A stretch of DNA of 64,000 nt, from positions 482,709,594 to 482,773,593 of the forward strand of contig CM041777.1 in assembly GCA_023374045.1 (NCBI GenBank), in the 5' to 3' direction. The number at the start of each line of letters is the position of its first letter. Positions within the stretch are counted from its first letter, which is position 1. Below are positions 36,772 through 48,249 of the stretch, in pieces. The notes below the pieces were generated by a model. The model ran no database searches. It saw only the letters and a program-made list of their open reading frames with translations, and was not told the DNA's origin. Origin of the DNA: Limonium bicolor (taxonomy: Eukaryota > Streptophyta > Magnoliopsida > Caryophyllales > Plumbaginaceae). The position numbers and the translations under genes are program-made.

Positions 36772-37773
36772 CAGCATAGGATCTCAGATGGTAACTTAAC
36801 ACATGCAAAAGAAACAGCTTTCCCGACGTCAATTTTACTAAAATAGCAACAAGTAACAATTCATGGGTTCATGTAAAGTATGGACAGATCTTTCCCCAAC
36901 TCAAATATATTCAGATTGAAGGTATATAACTGAAGCTGCATTGCATTAAGTAATTCACATGACATGACGCATTGGACGGGTACGTATATAAAAGGCTCAA
37001 TGCATATAATGACAAAATCAAACAGAAAAGACAAGTTAGCAACGATACGGAGCCTTACTATACTACTACTAGCACTGAAGCACATGCATCAGTTTAGTGT
37101 GGGTGGGTTAAGATTGTTACTAATCCCCAATTTCATATGCGCCGTTTAATTCAATTAGCGCCGTACACGGAAGAAGCTACATCAACAATATCATACATGT
37201 TGCTGCAATTGCTAAATGTGAGATCCATTACTAGGCCCATGTGAACTAACTTTGTTGCCATAACAAACTGTCGCCACGTGATGGGCCGTAAGGGTATAGG
37301 TCAACAGCCCACCAAACTTTAAGACTTGTCAATCTCTTTATAGGCCGAGGTTTACATTCTTTTCGGCAACCGTTTGTTTTAAAGGGAAAACAAGGGAAGG
37401 GAGGAGCGAACATCCCTTGCCACCATCAGACTAGTGATTGTCGGGACGCTCACTCCATAGGCGGTGTAAGCACATGCCACCCTGGAAAAAAAAGTACATG
37501 TCAGCATGTTTAAAGCATTTTAAATATTATATTGAAGGAGAGAGGCGGAACCAACCGACACTCGTTGAGCCTCCAATAAAAAAAAAACAAACAACATTTG
37601 ATTGCTATAAATGATTATAACTTTTTAAACTATAAGTCCCAAATTAAAAAAAAAAAATTGCACCATTGTTTTTCTAAATTCAACTCTTTAAAACAAGACA
37701 AATCATAGATATGTTTTGATAAGATTAAAAATTTTGATTTATGTTAGTTACATGTACATATCAACATATATCA
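36772..37773. other. Upstream region of the UGT gene, non-coding
   Basis: No supported gene; contains A-runs near 37580 and 37650. It is the only sequence available for a UGT promoter before the repeat array starts. Confidence 0.4.
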
Positions 37774-38745
37774 ACGACACTTATGATTCACCACATACAG
37801 TTTAAAATACACCATATAACATTAATAATACACCACAAAACAATAATGATTCATTATTTGTTTCAAAGTCTGTTATCTAATCCACCACTTATTAGTTAAT
37901 GAATCATAATATCATTTCAATGAATCATAATATCAAATTTAATGAATCATGCCATAATTTTAGTGTATCATCAGTAACATATAAAAATAAAAATTTTAAA
38001 CAACAATACAACATAAAATTATTTGATATATAAGAAAAATACATGATTCACCATATAAGGTTTAAAATACATCACAATACTATAATAATACACTAAAAAT
38101 AATAATGATTTTTTATCGGTTCCGGAGTTTGTTATTTAATTCATCACTTATTAGTTAATGAAACATAATATCAATTTTAATGAATCATAATATCAATATT
38201 AATGAATCATATCTTCATTTTAGTGTATCATCACAATCATATAAAAATAAAAAATTGTATACAATAATACAAACAAAACAATATTTGGTATGTATGAAAA
38301 ATACATGATTCATCATATAAGGTTTAAAATACACCATACAACAATAATAATACACTACAAAACAATACTCCCTCCGTCCCACCTTGACCGTCCTATTTAC
38401 TATTTGGACATGTCGTTTGACTTCATTTTTAACATATAAGATAAATTAATTTTGAAAATTTAGTTTTTGCATATGATTCCTTACATGATAACTATATAAT
38501 ACAAAATTTAGTTTTATAAAATTATTTTACCTTGTATGTTTAATATTGAGGTGGAAAAACGTGCCAAAAAGCAAACAGACACTTATGACGGGACGGAGGT
38601 AGTAATGATTTGTTATCGGTTCCAAAATTTGTAATTTAATTTCACCACTTATTAGTTAATGAATGATAATATCAATTTTAATGAATCATATATTAAATTA
38701 ATGAATCATATTATCATTTTAGTGTATCATCATACACATATAAAA
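37774..38745. repeat. Tandem array, ~262 bp unit, three copies
   Basis: Copies start at TGATTCACCATATAAGG-like sequence near 37784, 38044 and 38306. Each includes GGTTTAAAATACACCA, CACTTATTAGTTAATGAA and TTTTAGTGTATCATCA. The third copy is split by the Stowaway MITE. Confidence 0.85.
38368..38602. mobile_element. Stowaway-type MITE (Tc1/mariner)
   Basis: 235 bp with terminal inverted repeats CTCCCTCCGTCCCA and CGGGACGGAGGTAG, flanked by TA (38366-38367 and 38603-38604). The empty site is visible in the neighbouring repeat copies (CAAAACAATAATGATT). No coding capacity. Confidence 0.92.
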
Positions 38746-38814
38746 ATGGTTTTTTTTTTCAAAGTTATCAAAACATATCAATGACTAGTCACTAGTGGAA
38801 AAAAAGTCTTATAA

Positions 38815-39560
38815 CACAGGGCTTTATAACACGGCTTTTGCTAACCGTGTATATAATGTTAATTATATACACGGCTCTCTTGAATTTATCCCACGCTCAT
38901 TTTAGCCGTGTTATAAGAGAGCTTGAACGACGTAGTTTCGGTTGTTTTGGCGAAAATCGAGGATTTTATACCACGGCTCAGTTTGAGCCGTGTTATAAGA
39001 CCTGCAAAAAACTGAACTTATCACACGGCTCACTTTACTAGCATGTTTTAGCTTAAAGATCAAATTTTTGGCGCTAAAATCCCGCCAAAAGAAAAATAAC
39101 CAAATTTAATTTGATCTTATAACACGGCTGCCTGTAGCCGTGTTATAAGAGCTGCAGGAACGAGACTTTATAACACGCTCGTTTATAGCCGTGTTATAAG
39201 ATCAATTTTTCGGCGCTAAAAATCGCGCCAAAAGAAAAATAACCAAATTTAATTTGATCTTATAACACGGCTTCCTGTAGCCGTGTTATAAGAGCTGCAG
39301 GAACGAGACTTTATAACACGGCTCACTTATAGCCGTGTTATAAGATCAATTTTTCGGCGCTAAAAATCCCGCCAAAAGAAAAATAACCAAATTTAATTTG
39401 ATCTTATAACACACGGCTGCTTGTAGCTGTGGTATAAAGTCGACAGTTTTATAACACGATTCAGAGTAGCCGTGGTATAAAGTCACGAGAACGTCGTCGT
39501 TTTTTTATGTTGAAGAGTTTTATAACACGGCTTGATGTGGCCGTGTTATAAAGTCTTTGT
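38815..39560. repeat. Left subterminal inverted-repeat array of CACTA1
   Basis: About eight hairpins of the form TTATAACACGGCT - short spacer - AGCCGTGTTATAAG, separated by TTTTCGGCGCTAAAA-type spacers. Two of the ~125 bp units near 39110-39390 are nearly identical. Confidence 0.9.
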
Positions 39561-39774
39561 AAATAACAACCGGTGAAATACATTCCTTCTAATTGCTCTC
39601 AGTATCTGCTCATCTAGTCCCGCTCCCCACTCACTCTCGCCATCCACATCCACGTCCGAGGTCCGACTCTTGCTGTAACGTCCCTGTGGCCGACGACACC
39701 TATGGCTCCGCCTTTGCTCACCGCCGACCCACCACAGCCACCATCTCCCTGTAGCCACCGCAGGTAAGTTTCTT

Positions 39775-39985
39775 GTTCGCCAATTGGGTTGCAAAATTAC
39801 AGAATGAAGAAAGGGCGACCATGTATGTTCTTGTTCAACAGTTAGGGTTAAGATTAGAGACTGAATAAGGCGCGAGCCATGTATGCTCTTGTTCGCCGTT
39901 TAGGGTTGCAAATTTCAGAATGAAAATTTTCTTGTTTCGACAATTAGGGTTGCAAATTAGAATGAAGAGAGGCGCAAGCATGTAT
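39775..39985. repeat. Tandem TTGTTCGCC/TTAGGGTTGCAAA units in CACTA1
   Basis: Three to four diverged ~60 bp units with TTCGCCG..TTAGGGTTGCAAA and GCATGTATGTTCTTG. The same unit is amplified in CACTA2 (47270-47680). Confidence 0.7.
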
Positions 39986-40685
39986 GTTGTTCGCCAGATT
40001 GTGTTCAATGCCTCTCTTCTTTCTTCATTTCTAAACCATAACCTGCAGTGTACATGTTCAGTGCCTCACTTCATTCTATCTTCAATCTGCCAACCCTAGC
40101 TTGAACAAGGAGCTCACGTTCTGCACCAAACTTCATTCTCCTTTTGTGTATGTGCCCTGCGGTAATAAACACAGGAATTGCTGGCTCAACTCTAACCTTC
40201 AACCAGAACGCTGTTTCTTAATTGACCTACTTCTTGCTACCCAATAATTCATGTTTCTTAATTTGAAATCCAACTGCTGTTTCATGTTTTTAATTCTCTT
40301 TTTGTTGCTTCTGGATGTGTGCTGCCCAGGACTTACTGCCAGCTAATGGTTTTATTCTTGTGACTATTGACAGCATGCTGAAAGATGAGGTAGCCATATC
40401 CGTTTTCAATAAATTCGCATCTGTTCTGATCACGCCCATATAGTGAATTAATTTCTACTTACGTTTAAGGCTTTTGCTTGCTATTGAACAAAACATCTTC
40501 AAGCTGGCTACTTTCATTCTCTTCTACGGAGGTTAAAACTGGATTAACTTTTGCACAATCACTGATGGGTTGAATATTTTCTAATTAAACCAATTATAGG
40601 TTTTGTATATGTACACACTAACATAGGTCATTGAATTGTAATTAGACTAGTTTGTAATGGTAGCTGTATGTTGTTTTAATATCAG

Positions 40686-40758
40686 GAGAATATGCTCAAG
40701 CTCTTGACATCTGTCTCAAACTACTAGAGAAGCACCGTTCTTCAGATAGTGTATGAAA
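40686..40758 (+). pseudogene. Exon-like fragment, unidentified gene (captured)
   Basis: 73 bp between an AG acceptor (TTTTAATATCAG) and a GT donor (GTAAGTACT). One frame reads EYAQALDICLKLLEKHRSSD, a helical, TPR-like stretch, and ends in TGA. I do not recognise the parent gene. Confidence 0.5.
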
Positions 40759-40797
40759 GTAAGTACTGCTGCCATTTTTGAGCCTCTGCTTGGGCAG

Positions 40798-40833
40798 GTT
40801 TTGATGGTTGTAGGTGCTGGACGTGGACCTCTG
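40798..40833 (+). pseudogene. PRMT5: Probable PRMT5 exon fragment (captured)
   Basis: The reading VLMVVGAGRGPL equals the S-adenosylmethionine-binding motif I of the protein arginine methyltransferase PRMT5 (SKB1), where GAGRGP is characteristic. It follows an AG (TTGGGCAG). Past the Leu the similarity ends and the sequence becomes T-rich. Only twelve residues match, so the call rests on one motif. Confidence 0.55.
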
Positions 40834-40905
40834 CTGGGCAGGTTTTTTTCACCTTTAGCTTGTCAAAACTATAATTTTTTTTTTGTCTTTGTTGTTATGT
40901 CTCAG

Positions 40906-41171
40906 CATGAAGAATTAATTGGAAAACTCAAAGAGACTCCAAAGACAGTTATTGGGCAATATTTTGGAGGTATCATCGATCATCTTGGTACCTGCTTTAT
41001 TTTTTTCTTCCGTTAATCAATCTTAAACATTCACTTGTTGAATTTACTTGATTCCGGTTCTTCTGTTATTGAATGAAAAAAGTAAATATGTGCTTAATAT
41101 CTTTGAAAACCGCTGCTGCAGAGATAAATCTATGGAACTCCACCGCGCTTCAGTCTCTTCTTTTAGAACTG
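40906..41171 (+). pseudogene. Two-exon fragment of an unidentified gene (captured)
   Basis: Exon 40906-40969 follows TTATGTCTCAG and reads HEELIGKLKETPKTVIGQYF; a phase-1 GT-AG intron (40970-41121) follows; exon 41122-41171 continues in frame with EINLWNSTALQSLLLEL to a GT donor. The frame is kept across the intron with no stop, so these are real ancestral exons. I cannot name the gene. The second exon is also present, degenerated, in the repeat at 42005-42060. Confidence 0.6.
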
Positions 41172-41410
41172 GTAATATACTTGAACTTATCTTCTTCTTC
41201 TTCTCGAATGATTATAACATAGTTTTTGATTTTTTTTTTCTGTTGCAAACTTGTAAAGCTCACGGTAATTTTACAAACTGGCGAGAAGGATGATACATAT
41301 TTGCGCTGCTCTTCATTCTCTCCTTCTGTTTGCACCTCAGCACAGATAAATATGTAGAACTGAATATATGTTTATGCTACTGCAATTGCATAAATTCAGG
41401 TTTTTGTTTC
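41135..41410 (+). repeat. Direct repeat in CACTA1, copy 1
   Basis: Matches 42005-42290 with many small differences: ACTCCACCGCGCTTCAGTCT, then AAAGCTCACGGTAATTTTAC and TTCATTCTCTCCTTCTGTTT in the same order. It spans the last part of the unidentified captured exon and its flanking intron. Confidence 0.88.
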
Positions 41411-42004
41411 GAAGCAAGCAAAAAGAGTGATTACGGTCTAAATTTTTCTTGTTGTTATGTGGTTTGATTATATAAACCATTCATTTGCTAAATTTGCTAG
41501 TTATTGAATGAATTCAGGCTTTTACTGTTATTGAATGGAAAACTCTACTGATTAAACACTCCCCTGTTGCTGCTGCTATCTATGCACACTCCTTCTGCAT
41601 TCTTCTGTTTACATATTATTACCCAATCAGTTGTGATCAGTCTTTTAAATTTAACATTTAACATCTGTTCTGCACATTAGAATCATCTTTTCATTGTATT
41701 TCTTGCCTCCATATTATATTACTACCATGTCTGAATTTACCTGTTTATAATTCCAGATTGTGTTATTTTGCTTCAGATTATTTGTTCTTGTATGAAATTT
41801 ATTTCAGATTTTATCTCTTCTTATTAAAAACACAAGTATAGAAGGAGGATCATTTTCGTGTTATCCGATTGGAGTTTGCTATTGTCCTATGTTACTTGGG
41901 CGGAAGTTTCTTCTCTTCGAATCCTCAATGTTTTCATAATCCTTAGTTAAGTTTTGTTTTTTAACATTTCTTCTCAAAGAAGGTTGTCTTAATTTTTTCT
42001 ACTC

Positions 42005-42290
42005 CACTCCACCGCGCTTCAGTCTTTACATTTCTTCTGGTAAAATACTTGAAACTTATCTTCTTCTCTCGGTTGATTATAACATAAGTTTTTGATTTTT
42101 TTTTCTATTGCACCTTGTAAAGCTCACGGTAATTTTACAAACTGGCAACAAGGAACATACATATTTTGCACTGCACTTCATTCTCTCCTTCTGTTTTTGC
42201 TCCTCAACACAGATAATATGTGGAACTGAATATGTTTATGCTACTGCTATTGCTTGAATTCAGTTTTTGTTTAGAAGCAAGCAAAAGAGT
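42005..42290 (+). repeat. Direct repeat in CACTA1, copy 2
   Basis: Second copy of 41135-41410, about 870 bp downstream. It shows that part of the captured sequence was duplicated inside the element or in the parent gene. Confidence 0.88.
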
Positions 42291-42707
42291 ATCACTAACA
42301 GGAGTATAACATCTGCTTCACAACTGCTTAGAGTCATCTGATGGTCTAGCTCCATGTTTTACGGTCTTGTGAGAAAACTGAAGTGCTACCTGAGGTATTA
42401 TGGTTAAGTTTGTCGCTTGGTTTGAGATTATCCTTCTGCACTTTTCGCTCTTCCAAATATTTTTTTTTCCTTTATCTGCTTCAGTTGCTGAAATTTTTAG
42501 TTGATCGAATGAGAGCAGCTAAATCTTAACTGAAAAAGGCGTCGGGTCTTAAGGCTTGTTAGTATGACATACAGCAGCAAGCCCTGAAGCCTGACTGCAA
42601 ATAGGTAATATGTTTTTCTCCTGGAACAATTTATCAAATAACTCTGTGTCTTGGCTTCATAATTCTCCATCTTGTCATCTTAATATAACCTCCTATCCCC
42701 AATGCAG

Positions 42708-43123
42708 TAATGTATGAATGCTTGGGGTTTTCCGATTCCAGATTTTATCAAAGCTTCTTGCAGATTATATTACATCTCAAGTAAGACAGCTATTATTGTT
42801 TACTATCATAACGATTAATGTCCAACTGTGCGACATACGTTCCCTAGTGGATATTTTGTTGACTGAGACTGTGATTCTTTTACAAGGGCAGAGATTTTGC
42901 AAAGCACCGTGGATCTAGTCAGAACAATTTGAACTTGGAGGTACTTGTCGTTTACTATCTTTTTCTATTTCTTTGTCTGTTTGCTCTATTTTTGAGAGTT
43001 CTTAAATGCCTAGTCTCATATACCATACAGGTGATATATGGAGATACAATTTCAATAATGATATACAGTGGCCTTGATGATGTCACAGATTCTACTGCAA
43101 TTGCTAGAGAAGTCATCCGAGAG
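42708..43123 (+). pseudogene. POLA: DNA polymerase alpha catalytic subunit fragment, three exons with introns (captured)
   Basis: Part of the palm of the replicative family B polymerase. Exon 42708-42780 follows GCAG and reads MYECLGFSDSRFY, then after a 1 nt slip KLLADYITSQ: polymerase motif B, with Gly of the usual YG changed to Glu. Exon 42887-42940 follows TTTTACAAG and gives ILQSTVDLV and NNLNLE in different frames, because 2 bp and 1 bp are missing. Exon 43031-43123 follows CATACAG and reads VIYGDTISIMIYSGLDD, motif C, with the second catalytic Asp (YGDTDS) replaced by Ile, ending at a GT donor. Introns are kept (42781-42886 and 42941-43030), so capture was at DNA level. Non-functional. 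The family call is firm. Confidence 0.9.
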
Positions 43124-45735
43124 GTTAGTAATTAACGAATAGGGTATTCAGTATTGAACAAAATTTCACGCAATGAATTGGATGCATGTTGGTGTTAGAG
43201 AATTATCAAAATATGACTTACAATCTGGGTCTGGGGTGATAAATGGAGGGTGACAGTAGATATTAATGATTGTCAGTATGCAACTATATGCTTATAATGG
43301 CCTCTATAAATCTTCTTTTATTTTTCTGTTCTTTAAACTGCCTTTCACTTCTCCCCCAAGTTGTTTGGCTTCCTTGTTATGTGTTTTAGTTAGGCTTTAG
43401 TTCATTATTAGACTACCCCCAACACCCTTGACCTATCTGCACTTCAGTTATACAGGAGCTGCTGAAATCGATACTAAACAGTCACCTAGAACTAGTACCC
43501 TCACTTCTATCTTTCTTTTCGGTTCTTTAGTTTGACTTCTATTTTCACCCCAAGTGTTTACCCCACTAATTAAGAGTCTTGGCGGAATCTTAAACCCAAA
43601 CCAGACCCAACTCAGCACTGCTAACTCAAATAGAACCTTCTTATACTGATATACATTTTCTGTTGATGTTTTTACTTTCTCTGCTTTCTTCAAAAACCTG
43701 TCTCTCAATCTCTCCCACATTGTCTATTGTTGAGGTAAGTGTTTTAAACAAGGTTTTAACCTCCAACACACTGGTAATTCTGGCTGAAACTCATTCACAC
43801 AGAACTAGAGAAACTGAAGAACCCTGAAACAAACCACTGCTACCTTCTCTTCTATTTTTTTTTTTCTATTTGCTATTAATCTGTCTTTCATTTTATCTCT
43901 AAGCTTTTACTTCTTAGTTCAGTGTCATAGCATGTTTTAACTAAGGACAACCCAAGCAATACTGTTATTCCTACTGCAACATTTTATATACTGAAACCGA
44001 GAATCTCAGAACTGAAAAAAAAAAACTACACACAAAATCTGATAACTTCTCTTTTGTTTCTGTTCTGTTGGTTATTAACCTGTCCTCTCTCTTTTTTTTT
44101 CTCTTGTCTCAATATCCCTCTATGTAGCTAGGTGTACTAGCATATTCCAACCCAGCACACCTAGAGCAACTCTATTAAATTCCCCACTGTATTACATATC
44201 CTGAACAGATGGAACTGAATACCAGAAACAAAACTAACCTGCCTTCTTTGGCTTCTTCTAACTAGTTTCAATTCAGACCTTCTACTCTCCCTCAATCTGA
44301 CTGCCTAGGTAACTGAATGTGTTACTAGTTTTAAATTGGAATTAGACCCAGATCACCTAGGCACCCTCCCCTGAAAATTCTGTACACAGAAATAGAAATC
44401 TCAGAAATCTGAAGTACTTAAACACTAATCTGTTTTTCCTCCCTGTTGTATTTCATTTCTTTGTTCACCAATTCGACTCCCAATTCTTCTTAATTGAATA
44501 TGCAGTTTTATTGGTGCATTAGCATTGGCTTGGGTTTATTGTTTCCCTCACATCACCCCCTCTTAAGCTATCTGTTACAAGTTATACAGAAAGTCTAAAT
44601 TTTTTCAGGAGAAGTTGATACACAGAACACAAGATTTCAGAACTGCAGCAAGTTTATCGGTTATTCTTGACAGATGGGGTTTTCTTTCCGTTTTTTTTTG
44701 TTGATGTATTAACTTTAAAGGATCTGGTATCATAGTACATACTCCTTGTTTTGGGATCTGGTAGCGTAGTACATACTCTCCCCTCCTAATATAGATGTTC
44801 AGAGTACTTATCCTATACAACATTTTTAAACTCCCATTTCCCACTACACTTTTGGCTGATAAAAAGTGCATAATCTGGTTGATTAATCACTTGATGTGAG
44901 TTTGTTGTTTATGGACAGTTTTGGCTTGAATTTTACATACATTGGTCATTAAATGTTGTGTCCTATGAACTATTAATAGAGAGGAATATTATATATGTTT
45001 TTGCAATTTGAAATAACTCATCAACTTGTATTTTTTTTCATCTATGCTTTTGAATTGCTGCTGCTATCGTTTCATTAAACATAGATGTAATAGTTTCAAC
45101 TCGACAATGTTTATAAAAATGTGTCGTATACTGCTGTTACAGATTTGGAACTACTGCTGCTTTGTAAACTTCAATTGCTTTTTGAAATGTTGAGGCTTGT
45201 TGACATTATGTGGAAAGGCTTTGCTTTGTAATATGATGAGATATGTTTATTCTTTGAACGGGTTGTGAATCTTGATCTTTCAAGTTGTTAGCATTAATAA
45301 AGTCTCTCATATTCTAACAATAACTTTTGTTTCTTTTCTGTAGGTGCATCAATATTTTGACTACCAACCACATACCTATACCAAGAACAACAAGATTTTG
45401 TAAGAGAAGACTTAGCATTATTTTTACTTAAGCCTTGTAGAAATTGTATAATCTTTGGAATAGTAGATAATTGAAGCTTTGTTGAGACTTTGATATTGGA
45501 ATGAGTGTTGATATTTGGAATGAGGTGTTGATATTGGAGTGAGGTGTTGATATGTGGATGAACCTTTGAGTAGACTTTTTGTAAATGTGCATTTTGTTTT
45601 GAGAATTATAAGGTATATGACCTCTATAGATGGTCTAGTTTTTGTTGGATAAGACATTGGGATGTCTTAAGTGAATGTTATACAGATTATGATCTGTCAA
45701 ATGTGTGGAAAAAGCAAAATGAAAAAATTATTAAA
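43124..45735. other. Rest of CACTA1 interior, intron-like
   Basis: AT-rich, with many T-runs and several repeated 'CTGAAACAAA..CTTCTCTTCTATTTTT'-like blocks (43780-44460). No further exon was recognised. A ~20 bp tandem run around TGTTGATATTGGAATGAG lies at 45485-45560. Confidence 0.4.
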
Positions 45736-45739
45736 AAAA

Positions 45740-46230
45740 AACTGTAACTTTATAACACGCTAGCACTAAGCGTGTTTAAAAAGCTTCGTAATGAAAAGTT
45801 TTATAATAACAACGGCTATACAGTAGCCGTGGTATAAAATAGGATTTATATAACCGCTAGTGCTTTAGTCGTGTTATATAACTAGATTTTATAACCACGG
45901 CTAAAGGACAACCGTGTTATAAAACGCTTTGGTTTTGCGGGTACAGGAACTTTATAACACGGCTCATTTAGTAGCCGTGTTATAAAAATAGGATTTATAT
46001 AACACGGCTCTTCTTAAGGCGTGTTATAAAACCTTAAAGTTTTGGCGCCTAAAAGAAGGATTTATAACTCGGCTAGTCGTGTCATATACTCGACTAGCCG
46101 TGTCATATACTCGACTTTATACACGACTTGAAGCCGTGTTATAAAGTCTAAAGTATATGTGCGCTCGCATATAACCAACGGCATTTAGCCGTGTTATAAG
46201 ACCCTTTTTTTAGCCGTGGTATAAAAACAT
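45740..46230. repeat. Right subterminal inverted-repeat array of CACTA1
   Basis: TTATAACACGGCT / AGCCGTGTTATAA hairpins as at the left end, more degenerate, up to the terminal TTTTTCCACTAGTG. Confidence 0.88.
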
Positions 46231-46244
46231 TTTTTCCACTAGTG

Positions 46245-46850
46245 GGTCTGTTTTGAAGAGCTTGAATTTAGATTAACATGATATAATTTTTTTTTTTTTT
46301 GGACTTATATATTAAAAAAATTATAAATATTAAAGTTAATATGATAAAATGGCAGTCCAGTCAGCAAAACAATTTAGTCAGCTGCTGACTGGGACCGCCA
46401 AATCAGTTTCCCACTCCAACCACAATCGAATTCGTGTTCCACCATTTGTTTACCCGGGAAAGTGAGCAGAGAAGGAATTAATTTGTTGCTCGTTCCTTCG
46501 TCTGATGATAATTTTTGTTTTAATATTGCGACATTATATTATTATTACTTCCCATCATTACTCTACAAAAGCTAGTACTACTACCAATGTCAAAATACAG
46601 ATCAAGCTGTATATAAAACAATAAATATTTTGACAATATAATTTTGTTAATAAAATTTGGTTATAATTAAATTCTCATAACAAACATATGTTAATTATAG
46701 TATTCCTAATGCAATGAGATAAATCAATAATTTTTCAGAAAATCAACAGATTATTTGTGTTTCAAAATTGTAGAATCATTGCCATTTTTTTTAATATAAG
46801 GTAATGATATTTTAAAAAATGATGAGAAGGTATTACAAATGAGGTACATA
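46245..46850. other. Spacer between the two CACTA elements
   Basis: AT-rich with A/T runs; no gene or repeat recognised. Confidence 0.4.
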
Positions 46851-47269
46851 CACTAGTAGAAAATGTTTTTTTAATCATGGTTATTTTGTCTATATACCAC
46901 GGTTAGGAAACCGTGGTTTATATGCTCACGTCGTATATTTACAAATAGCTAGTCAATGAATATTTCGCGGAGAAGGGGTCTTAAACGACGGTTTTTGACC
47001 AACCGTGGTTTTTTCGCTTACTTTAAACGACGGTTCATGAATATTCATTGACTTTATACCACGGTTGGGAGTCTGAACCGTGGTATAAAGTGCGTTATAA
47101 ATGACGGTTTACTTAAAACCGTGGTATAAAATGTATAAAATCAACAATAAACCACGGTTATAAATAAAACCGTGGTTTATAGTCTGTGAATTTTTTTCCA
47201 GTTCGTCGGCGATTTAGAGGCGCCGCCTTCAATGGTAATTTCTCAACAGAGAGCGCAGACAATTAGAAT

Positions 47270-47685
47270 GAAGAGGCTAGAACATGTATGTTCCTCGTTT
47301 GTGTATTAGGGTTGCTAAATAATGAGTGAAGTCGCATTATGTTCTTTGTTCGTCGGTAGGTTGCAAATTACCGTGAAAGAGAATGAGAGAGGGCGGAGCT
47401 GTTCGCCGGTTAGGGTTGCAAAAAATTACAGTGAAGAAAGAGGCGCAGAGCATATGTTCCTTGTTCGCTAGTGTGGGTTGCAAAAATTACGTTAAAACAA
47501 GAGGCGCAGAGCATGTCCTCGTTCGCCGGTTAGGTTTTGCAAAAAATACAGTGAAGAGGCGCAGAGCATGTCCTTGTTCGCCGGTTAGGTTTGCAAAAAT
47601 TACAGTGAAGAGGCGCAGCATGTGTTCCTGTTTTCCATATGGCGAAGAGCATGTTCGCCGGTGGGTTGCAAAAATTATCGCGAGT
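47270..47685. repeat. Tandem array in CACTA2, ~55-60 bp unit
   Basis: About seven copies of GTTCGCCGGTTAGGGTTGCA followed by AAAATTACAGTGAAGAGGCG and CAGAGCATG. The plus-strand ORF 47383-47688 and the minus-strand ORF 47487-47759 are repeat products. Confidence 0.85.
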
Positions 47686-47730
47686 TGAGAAGAAGAAGAA
47701 GAAGAAGAAGAAGAAGAAGAAGAAGAAGAG
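47685..47730. repeat. (GAA)n microsatellite
   Basis: About fourteen AGA/GAA triplets. Confidence 0.95.
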
Positions 47731-48249
47731 TTGCAGAGCATATATTCCTTGTTCGACATGTTGGTTTTAAAACTGTGAGGAGAAATATGTATAATAAGAG
47801 AAAGAGAAAGAGCCGCGTTAATTTTCGCAGAAATTTGAATTCCCGCTTAGACTATATACCACGGTTTCTACCAAGAAACCGTCATTTAAAGTTGTTTTGA
47901 CCACGACTAAAAACGATGGTTTTGACAAAACCATGGTTTAAAATACACGCGTCAAGCTATATACCACGGTTCCACACAGAACCGTGGTATATAATAACAC
48001 GTCAAGCTATATAGGGACGGTTCCACCCAGAATCGTGGTATAAAATGCAATGCGTCAAGCTATATATGACGGTTCCACCCAGAACCGTGGTATAAAATCT
48101 CCACCGAGATTTTTGTGACGGTTATTCTAATAACCGTGGTTAAAAGTTTTAAATGACGGTTATGTGATTACCGTGGTTTAAAGTGCGTCATTTAAAATCT
48201 TTTTTCTTACTAGTGATAGGAGACCTAATATCGGATATCAACCAAGACC

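Larger units (their letters stand above)
38790..46244 (+). mobile_element. CACTA1: gene-carrying CACTA (En/Spm) element, non-autonomous
   Basis: 7455 bp. Terminal inverted repeats CACTAGTGGAAAAA and TTTTTCCACTAGTG, flanked by AGT (38787-38789) and GGT (46245-46247), an imperfect 3 bp TSD. Subterminal regions (38815-39560 and 45740-46230) are packed with inverted copies of TTATAACACGGCT and AGCCGTGTTATAA, the usual transposase-binding arrangement of CACTA elements. The interior has no transposase frame. It holds exon/intron fragments of host genes (DNA polymerase alpha, probably PRMT5, others unidentified), so it moves only if a transposase is supplied from elsewhere. Strand is given as the direction of the captured exons. 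Confidence 0.88.
46851..48215. mobile_element. CACTA2: small non-autonomous CACTA element
   Basis: 1365 bp with ends CACTAGTAGAAAA and TTTTTTCTTACTAGTG and a perfect ATA TSD (46848-46850, 48216-48218). Subterminal hairpins ACCACGGTT / AACCGTGGT fill 46895-47190 and 47850-48190. The interior is a tandem array plus a GAA microsatellite; no transposase. It sits in or next to the LINE fragment at 48250-49333. Confidence 0.9.

Noticed and set aside
38815..39560. Regularly spaced palindromic repeats resembling a CRISPR array
   Set aside because: They are subterminal hairpins of a CACTA transposon in a plant genome, with related spacers and a mirrored array at the other end.
47383..47900. ORFs of about 90-100 residues on both strands in CACTA2
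   Set aside because: They follow the tandem array and the GAA microsatellite (poly-Arg/poly-Ser readings).
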